Assembly (NCBI GenBank): GCA_903881085.1
Contig: CAIRSA010000302.1
Span: forward strand, 1 to 57,715
DNA from: an uncultured Acidobacteriia bacterium
GTDB lineage: Bacteria; Acidobacteriota; Terriglobia; Bryobacterales; Bryobacteraceae
Length of the DNA: 57,715 nt
Direction of reading: 5' to 3'
Every line of letters begins with the position of its first letter. The first letter of the stretch is position 1. Of this stretch, positions 51,780 through 57,715 are shown piece after piece. Both the position numbers and the translations under genes were made by a program. The notes below the pieces were generated by a model that was not told where the DNA came from, did no database searches, and saw only the letters and a program-made list of their open reading frames with translations.

Positions 51780-54700
51780 TTAGAACCGCAGGCGCATGGA
51801 GACTTGCACCAGGCGCGGGAAGTTCTGTTGAGCAACGGGCAGCATGCCGAAGCGGGCGTTGGTGTAGCCCGTATCGGGTGCGCCGTAGAGTGGATGATTC
51901 ATCAGGTTGAAGGCTTCGCCGCGCAGGTTGAACACCATGTTCTCAAACGGCAGGCGGAAGTCTTTGGCCACCGCGACATTCATGTTGAGGTTGTCCATCT
52001 GGCGTATCCACGGGAAGCGGTCGGGCATGGTGCGGAGCGTGAAGCTGGCACGTCCCTTGTAGCAGGACTTGGTGTTGTTGAACCACTGGTCATGCACCTG
52101 ATTGTCGACCAGGTAGCTGGGGCAACTGAACACGGCATCGATTCCGCCCACCGGAATTCCAGAGGTGTAGCGATAGATCCAGTTCATGTTCCAACCGCTG
52201 ATGATCTTGTCAACCACCATGTTCGGCTTATTAAAGAAGTGGCGGCTCTTGCCAACAGGCACGTCCCACACGCCGCTAAACGCGACGCTCTGCGGTTTAT
52301 CGTACGAGACCAGTTCGTGCACTGGCGTCTCGTTAAGATTCCAGTTTTGCAGGCGGTTGACGCTCTGCAGGTTCTTGGAGAACGTGTAGGAGAAGATCGT
52401 CGTCAAAGCGCCAGCCTGTGAACGGTCTCCGCCGAAGCGCTTGGTGGCGCGCAATTGCAGCGAGTCGAAGCGATAGAAGCCCCACGGATTGGTTTGTACG
52501 GTGATGCCATTGAACAGCGGATAGGGGTAGCTGAGGTTCTGAATGGTAATGTTGGCGGAGTTGCCGAACGTTGCCGTCTTAGGGATGATTCCGTAGAACG
52601 GATTCGGAACCGACGTAGAAAGTGAGGCCGGAGTCTTCTGTCCCTGCAGAAACGTATCGTAGGAGAGATAGTCGGTATTGTAGGCCATGGGGACTTTGTT
52701 GGTGTAGCTGCCGACGTAGCTGGCATCGATATTGACGCCAAACGGGAAGTCGCGCTGCAGGCCGAAGGAGTATTGGAACGTGCGCGGAATGGGACGCTGT
52801 GCGCCATCGTAGCTGACGCCGTTGCCGATATTGGTCAACAGCCCCAATGCACGGCCTGAGGGTGAGGTGATGCCATTTGGAAACGGGTTGACCAGAGAGT
52901 TCGGCCCGTTGCCAGCCCCAGTGAGGCCAGCGTAGGTCAAGCCGCTATCCGCAGATGCATTATAGGTTGTCTGCTGGCTGAACCCGTCGGTGTACCCGGT
53001 CTGAGTCGCCGTGCGGTGGAAGATACCGCCGCCGGTACGCAGCACGGTCTTGGGTGCAAACTGCCACGCCAGACCAACGCGAGGTTGGATGTTGGAATAA
53101 TCCGTGTTGTAGGTACGGCGGGATGCGCCGGGTTGGATGAAGGTTTTGCCGCCATAGATCGCGGTGGGAACAGGCGGATAGGGATAGGTCGGTTTGTTCT
53201 TATCGTACGCCGCTTTGTTCGCTGTCCATGCGGCGATAATCTGATCGCTGAGCGGGTTCTTCACTGTGAAGTCGAAGCCGCTGTTGGCGCGGTCCCAACG
53301 CTCTACCCATGGCACCTGCACATCGTAACGAAGGCCAAGATTGAGGGTGATGTTGCGGCGGATCTTCCAGTCGTTTTGCACGAAGCCCGCGTAGTACGGC
53401 CAACTGCGGTAGTAAGTGTCGTTCCAATCGATAAAGCCGCTGGCCGGCTGGCCCAATAAAAGGTCCGCGATGCTCGAGCCATCGGTACTGCCTCCTGCAT
53501 TGACCAGCGGATACTGTCGCGTCACGGAGCGATCAAACGTGAACTGGCCGTTGGTGCGCCCCACATTGCCTGAAGGCACCATGGCATAGACGAATTCAAA
53601 ACCCAGCTTCCACTGCATCTTTCCTTTTGCAATGGTGACGGTTGGGGCGAGGTCCCATTGGTTCTCTGAACCCCACGTATACAGGTTTCCGCCGCTTCCA
53701 AACAGGTTGGAGAACTGATCGAAGGTAATGCGCGGCGGGAATTCCGTAGTGCTGGTTGGCGCATGGATCATGTTAGTCATCCCAAGCGCCTTTGCCGTCA
53801 GGCTGCTGGATGTGTAGGCATTGTCAGGAAAAATAGAGGTAAAGCGGCCGAACGAGAGACGAACGTCGAGTACAGCCGTGCTTGAAATGATGCGTGTCCA
53901 GTCCGCGATGTAATTCTGGCTTGTGCGCTGCGAGTATATGTTTCCGGCCGCGGCATCGTTCTGAATTCCATTTTGGTTGCGGTATTCCTGGCCGTGCTGA
54001 AAGGTGAACAGGGCGTAGATGCGGTCCTTGTCTCCGATGATGCGGTCCCAACGGCCCATAGGCTGGTCGTAGCGGTAGCGGCCAGTGCTGTTAGCCGCGA
54101 CAAGGTTCTGCGTCAGTTGGTTGGCGATGTTCGGCGCGGGATAATACGAGAGAATACTCTTGCCAATTGCGCTCATGCGGCTGACCGGCAGCACGTTGCC
54201 GGGAAATGGATTGCGGATATATGGGCTGCTGCAGTTGCCGGGAACGTCGACTTTGCTGGTGCAGCCATGCTGACTGAGCGGATCGAAGATGTTTTCCTTC
54301 CAGTCAGTGAAGTGCTGGCCATCGCGGATGTTGAGCGGCGGTACGTCGGCCACCACCGGGAAGGGCACGATTTCGCGGAACCCCTCAAAACTGAAGAACA
54401 CAAAATCCTTGTTTTTGCGGATCGCGCCGCCCACCGTGCCGCCGAATTGATGGGTGATATGCTTGCCTCGCGGCGCGCCCACCTGGTTGTTCTGTGTATA
54501 GTTGGCGTCCAGAATCTGATTGCGCATGTAGTCGAACAACGATCCATGCCACTGGTTGGAGCCGGACTTCAGTGTGCTGTTGACGCTGCCGCCGCCGGTG
54601 CGTCCGATGGCCGAATCATAGGTGTTCACCATCACTTTGAATTCCTGTATGGCTTCCGCATTCGGAGCAACCTGCCATGAGCCGGTGAGGCTGATGGGTG

Positions 54701-55295
54701 CGCCATTGAGCGAAAAACTGTTGGTTCCCTGCACGCCGCCGTTCATGACGTAGGAGCCGTTGGTGTCCCAGCCGCGCGTGCCGGAGAATCCAGAAGCGCC
54801 GAACTGTTCCTGCGTGAAGAGCACGCCGGGCGAAAGGTCCATCAGCATGTAGACCTGGCGTCCGTTGAGCGGGTATTCAGAGGTCATCAATGAATCGAAG
54901 TTCACTCCGCCAGATGCGTCGGCGGTTTGCAGGGCTTCGGCGGATGCGGTAACCGTCACTTGTTCCGATACGTTTCCAACTTCCAGTTGGAAAGACAGAT
55001 CGAGCTTTTCGGCAACCAGCAGCGCAATATTTGAGCGGCGCACTTTGTTGAAACCGGCGGCGGCGACGTCGACGTCAAAGGTACTTGGTTGCAGGAACGG
55101 CAACGAATAGGATCCGGTGTTGTCAGTCTTGGTTTCCTTCACTTCGTTGGTGTTGCGTTGCGTTGCGCGAACGACAGCGCCGGCGATAGCCGCGCCGGAT
55201 TTATCGGTGACAGTTCCGGAGATTGTTGCGCGGAAATCCTGGGCCCAGGCTGCCGAGGCGATCAGACAGAGAGCAAGCATTTTGGAATGAAACAT
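51780..55295 (-). CDS. TonB-dependent receptor with carboxypeptidase-regulatory domain (Oar-like)
   Basis: An 1171-residue outer-membrane protein. A signal peptide (cut near AWA-QDF) is followed by a CarboxypepD_reg domain (about 20-105: ISGTVTDKSGAAIAGAVV, GSYSLPFLQPSTFDVDV), a plug domain with VTVTASAEALQTADAS, LNGRQVYMLMDLSPGV and TRGWDTNGSYVMNGGVQGTNSF (in outline), and a long beta-barrel ending in RLVQVSMRLRF with the C-terminal Phe typical of barrels. This type is the most abundant TonB receptor in acidobacteria and is associated with oligosaccharide or protein uptake. Same strand as the GH95 gene, 49 bases downstream of it, so probably a unit. Confidence 0.93.
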   Translation of the reverse strand: MFHSKMLALCLIASAAWAQDFRATISGTVTDKSGAAIAGAVVRATQRNTNEVKETKTDNTGSYSLPFLQPSTFDVDVAAAGFNKVRRSNIALLVAEKLDLSFQLEVGNVSEQVTVTASAEALQTADASGGVNFDSLMTSEYPLNGRQVYMLMDLSPGVLFTQEQFGASGFSGTRGWDTNGSYVMNGGVQGTNSFSLNGAPISLTGSWQVAPNAEAIQEFKVMVNTYDSAIGRTGGGSVNSTLKSGSNQWHGSLFDYMRNQILDANYTQNNQVGAPRGKHITHQFGGTVGGAIRKNKDFVFFSFEGFREIVPFPVVADVPPLNIRDGQHFTDWKENIFDPLSQHGCTSKVDVPGNCSSPYIRNPFPGNVLPVSRMSAIGKSILSYYPAPNIANQLTQNLVAANSTGRYRYDQPMGRWDRIIGDKDRIYALFTFQHGQEYRNQNGIQNDAAAGNIYSQRTSQNYIADWTRIISSTAVLDVRLSFGRFTSIFPDNAYTSSSLTAKALGMTNMIHAPTSTTEFPPRITFDQFSNLFGSGGNLYTWGSENQWDLAPTVTIAKGKMQWKLGFEFVYAMVPSGNVGRTNGQFTFDRSVTRQYPLVNAGGSTDGSSIADLLLGQPASGFIDWNDTYYRSWPYYAGFVQNDWKIRRNITLNLGLRYDVQVPWVERWDRANSGFDFTVKNPLSDQIIAAWTANKAAYDKNKPTYPYPPVPTAIYGGKTFIQPGASRRTYNTDYSNIQPRVGLAWQFAPKTVLRTGGGIFHRTATQTGYTDGFSQQTTYNASADSGLTYAGLTGAGNGPNSLVNPFPNGITSPSGRALGLLTNIGNGVSYDGAQRPIPRTFQYSFGLQRDFPFGVNIDASYVGSYTNKVPMAYNTDYLSYDTFLQGQKTPASLSTSVPNPFYGIIPKTATFGNSANITIQNLSYPYPLFNGITVQTNPWGFYRFDSLQLRATKRFGGDRSQAGALTTIFSYTFSKNLQSVNRLQNWNLNETPVHELVSYDKPQSVAFSGVWDVPVGKSRHFFNKPNMVVDKIISGWNMNWIYRYTSGIPVGGIDAVFSCPSYLVDNQVHDQWFNNTKSCYKGRASFTLRTMPDRFPWIRQMDNLNMNVAVAKDFRLPFENMVFNLRGEAFNLMNHPLYGAPDTGYTNARFGMLPVAQQNFPRLVQVSMRLRF

Positions 55296-55299
55296 GTGA

Positions 55300-55331
55300 C
55301 TCCTTAAAGCAAGATTGCTTGGAGCATTATA
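55300..55331 (-). promoter_or_regulatory. Ribosome-binding site and possible -10 box of the receptor gene
   Basis: On the minus strand AAGGAG (55300-55305) lies four bases before the ATG, and TATAAT (55326-55331) lies 30 bases before it, inside the gap after the GH95 stop. No good -35 element is seen. If real, the receptor has its own promoter in addition to any read-through from GH95. Confidence 0.4.
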
Positions 55332-55344
55332 TCGGACGGCGATA

Positions 55345-57699
55345 CTAGAGTGTTGGGCCTAATTCGTAGGTCTTGCCGGCCTGCGCCTGGATGGTTTTCT
55401 CCTTACCTGCGTAGCGAATTTTGACGGACTTCGATTGGTGCGCGCGAAGGGTGGCCTTCTTCAGCTTTCCATCCGCCCATTCCATTTCGAGCTCAATGCT
55501 GCCACGTGCACGCAGGCCTGTGACTTTGCCATTGGCCAATGCTGGAGGCAGCGCGGGCAGCAGGTGAATGAAGGCCTCCTTGCCCGATTGCACCGCGGTC
55601 ATATCGAGCGGCTTCGCGTTGGGGTCGTGGCTTTGCAGTAGCATCTCCGCGATGCCTGCCGTGACGCCGAAATTGCCATCGATCTGAAACGGCGGATGCG
55701 CGTCAAACAGGTTGGCGTACAGGCCGCCCTGCTGCCGCGCGCCGGTCACCGGCTTTACGAGATTCTGCAGGATCAGGTATGAATGCGCGCCATCCAGGAA
55801 CCGCGCCCACAGATTTACCTTCCATCCCATCGACCAACCTGTGGCCGCGTCGCCGCGGAATTCGAGCGATTTGCGCGCGGCGGCGAAAAGATCGGGCGAT
55901 CCGAATGCGGTGATGTCAGCGCCTGGATAAACTCCCCACAAATGCGAAACGTGGCGATGGTTGTTCTTAGGGTCGTCCACGTCTTCCAGCCATTCCTGCA
56001 ACTGGCCCAACCGGCCGATCTTGTTCGGCGCGATGCGGGCGCGTGTTGCCGTGAGGCGGGTTTGCAGTTCGGAATCGACGTCGAGGATATTCGCCGCTGC
56101 GGCGGTGATGCCGAACAGGCTGCGGATGATCTGGTGATCCATCGTCGGGCCGAGCACCAGGCCGCCCTGTTCTGGCGAATTGCTGGGGCCTGAGATGAGC
56201 TTGCCGTTGCGCGGGTCTTCCAGCAGCGCATCGATGAAGAATGTGGCCGAACCTTTCATCAGCGGATACGCGGTCTTGCGCAGGAACTCTTCGTCGCCGC
56301 TATAGAGATAGTGTTCCCACAAGTGGTGCGACAGCCACGCGCCGCCGGTCTGCCAGATGCCGTGATTGGCGTTGTTGATGGGCGCCGTGCCGCGCCATAG
56401 ATCGAAGTTGTGATGCAGTACCCAACCGCGCGAGTTGTAGTGTTCGGAGGCTGTTTTTCCGCCGGAGATCGCCAGGTCCTTCAAAGCGTCGAACAGCGGC
56501 TCATGGCATTCGGCGAGATTGGTGACTTCCACCGGCCAGTAGTTCATTTCGGTGTTGATGTTGTCGGTGTACTTGCTGCCCCATGGCGGACGGTTCGAAT
56601 CGTTCCAGATGCCTTGCAGGTTGGCTGGCTGGCCTCCGGGACGGCTTGACGCGATCATCAGGTAGCGGCCGTATTGAAACAGCGTGGTGACCAGTTGCGG
56701 GTCGCCGCCGTTGGCAAAGGCTTTGATGCGTTCGTCGGTGGGCAGGGCGCTGGAGGCAGTGCTTCCCAGGTCGAGCGACACGCGGCGGAACAGTTTTTGG
56801 TGGTCGGCGATGTGCGCGGTTTTCAGTGCTTCGTACGTTTTGCCTCGCAGTGCGCCAAGCATCCGTGTGTTGAGTTGAACCGGGTCCAATGTGACTTCCC
56901 TGAAGTTTTTGAAATTGGTCGCGCCGCTTAGTAATAGAGTTACGGAATTCGCGCCAGTAACTTGCAGGCTGCCTTCGCTGGCAACATGCTTGCCGCCGCT
57001 CTGTTCCAGAACCAGCCGCGCTTCAAAGCGGATGGCGGAATCGGCAACACTGCCGGCCATGGAGATCTGGTTCGCAGAAGAGGTTATCGTCGAGCCATTG
57101 TGCGCACTCTTGAGCGATGCGGTGAAGTTTAGCGAGCCTGGCTTGCTGGCCGTGAGGTGAATGGCGATCACGCGAGCCGGGTAGCTGGCAATCGTCTCGC
57201 GACGGAAGGTGACGCCGTTGCGCGTGTACTCGACGGAGGCGGTGGCCGTGTCGAGATCGAGCGTTCGCTTGTAGCCTGTCACCTCATCCTGCTGCTTGCC
57301 GAAATCCAACAGGATGTCGCCGAACGCCTGATACTCTTTCTGCGTCAGCGGCACGGACATGAAGCTCTCATTGGCCAGCGCTTCGGCCTCTTTCTGTTTG
57401 CCCGCGAACAGCAAGTTGCGAATCGGCGGCAACACCTTGAACGCCGCCGGATGCTGGTATTCATGCGGGCCGCCAGTCCACACGGTGGACTCGTTGAACT
57501 GAATGCGATCCTGGTCGACTCCGCCGAAGACCATCGCGCCGAGATGGGCGTTACCCACTGGCAATGCCTCAACCCACTGCTTTGCCGGCTGGCGGTACCA
57601 CAGCGATACTGCATCTGCGCCAAGCGCGAACTGCGCCGCCGCGAATAAGAGAATGTATAGTAGCTTCACTTTAGTTATGACCTGTCTTCTATTATTCAT
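55345..57699 (-). CDS. Glycoside hydrolase family 95 (alpha-L-fucosidase type)
   Basis: A 784-residue GH95 enzyme with signal peptide (cut near ALG-ADA). Domain order is the family's: N-terminal beta-region ([28 protein letters not shown] in outline), linker, and (alpha/alpha)6 barrel with [15 protein letters not shown] carrying the paired Asn (N380, N382), [11 protein letters not shown] with the probable general acid E510, and [18 protein letters not shown] with D674. These correspond by motif to the N, N, E and D catalytic residues of characterised 1,2-alpha-L-fucosidases, though some GH95 act on L-galactose. ATG 57699 is used; a GTG 30 bases later (before KLLYILLF) is an alternative that also retains the leader. 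The gene is complete at the window edge. Confidence 0.92.
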   Translation of the reverse strand: MNNRRQVITKVKLLYILLFAAAQFALGADAVSLWYRQPAKQWVEALPVGNAHLGAMVFGGVDQDRIQFNESTVWTGGPHEYQHPAAFKVLPPIRNLLFAGKQKEAEALANESFMSVPLTQKEYQAFGDILLDFGKQQDEVTGYKRTLDLDTATASVEYTRNGVTFRRETIASYPARVIAIHLTASKPGSLNFTASLKSAHNGSTITSSANQISMAGSVADSAIRFEARLVLEQSGGKHVASEGSLQVTGANSVTLLLSGATNFKNFREVTLDPVQLNTRMLGALRGKTYEALKTAHIADHQKLFRRVSLDLGSTASSALPTDERIKAFANGGDPQLVTTLFQYGRYLMIASSRPGGQPANLQGIWNDSNRPPWGSKYTDNINTEMNYWPVEVTNLAECHEPLFDALKDLAISGGKTASEHYNSRGWVLHHNFDLWRGTAPINNANHGIWQTGGAWLSHHLWEHYLYSGDEEFLRKTAYPLMKGSATFFIDALLEDPRNGKLISGPSNSPEQGGLVLGPTMDHQIIRSLFGITAAAANILDVDSELQTRLTATRARIAPNKIGRLGQLQEWLEDVDDPKNNHRHVSHLWGVYPGADITAFGSPDLFAAARKSLEFRGDAATGWSMGWKVNLWARFLDGAHSYLILQNLVKPVTGARQQGGLYANLFDAHPPFQIDGNFGVTAGIAEMLLQSHDPNAKPLDMTAVQSGKEAFIHLLPALPPALANGKVTGLRARGSIELEMEWADGKLKKATLRAHQSKSVKIRYAGKEKTIQAQAGKTYELGPTL

Positions 57700-57715
57700 C
57701 GTAACCAGGGACGGA

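Noticed and set aside
53973..54680. 235-codon plus-strand open frame inside the TonB receptor gene
   Set aside because: Shadow frame; composition dominated by Ala/Val/Asp with no known motif.
1..57715. tRNA, rRNA and CRISPR arrays
   Set aside because: No clover-leaf-like segments, rRNA blocks or evenly spaced direct repeats were noticed; this was by eye, so a short tRNA could be missed.

Overview
The window looks like a chromosomal segment of an acidobacterium of the Solibacter/Bryobacter type (inference from gene content, no marker gene present). The pointers are a carboxypeptidase-regulatory-domain TonB receptor of the Oar kind, paired planctomycete/acidobacterial cytochrome proteins (DUF1592 and PSD1 types) with DUF1552 and DUF1501 partners, a DUF1080 protein, a fused membrane spermidine synthase, and intergenic GC-rich inverted repeats of one family. 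No rRNA, tRNA, CRISPR array or intact transposase was seen.

Layout. 1-10811 (+): an exopolysaccharide/O-antigen assembly locus, visibly more A/T-rich than the rest: flippase, methyltransferase, four glycosyltransferases including a WecG/TagA/CpsF type, a Wzy-like polymerase, a DUF362 protein and a polyisoprenyl-phosphate sugar-1-phosphate transferase. 11085-13158 (+): gmd and a GDP-fucose-synthase-like gene, making GDP-L-fucose. 13341-17660: a polytopic membrane protein with an alkaline-phosphatase-fold transferase domain (-), then a tiny DPGSG membrane protein overlapping a NoeA-like methyltransferase (+), and remnants of a small zinc-ribbon membrane protein. 18184-22724: VanZ-like protein (-), a secreted ankyrin protein with a recent-looking internal duplication (+), and a second O-antigen-ligase-like protein (-).

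22827-33064: a superfamily 1 helicase fused to a Vsr-like nuclease, a frameshifted Uma2 gene, a DUF1552/DUF1592 pair (-), DinB, a VapBC module whose toxin gene carries an in-frame stop, an HNH nuclease and ComF. 33588-39478: DUF1080 protein, a glycosyltransferase, a second GDP-mannose dehydratase, a histidine phosphatase, and two overlapping metallophosphoesterase genes. 39664-46325: fused spermidine synthase, beta-propeller proteins, two unrecognised membrane proteins and an RlmA-like rRNA methyltransferase.

46330-57699: a carbohydrate-use region with DUF1501 and PSD1 proteins and a sulfatase on the plus strand, converging on a TonB-dependent receptor and a GH95 fucosidase on the minus strand. 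Together this suggests uptake and breakdown of a fucose-containing, perhaps sulfated, glycan, in a cell that also makes GDP-fucose for its own surface polysaccharide.

Three genes look broken (Uma2 by a one-base deletion, vapC by a nonsense codon, the zinc ribbon by loss of its start). The strongest candidates for something undescribed are the membrane transferase / DPGSG peptide / NoeA-like methyltransferase neighbourhood, the single-gene helicase-nuclease, and the dispersed palindromic repeat family.
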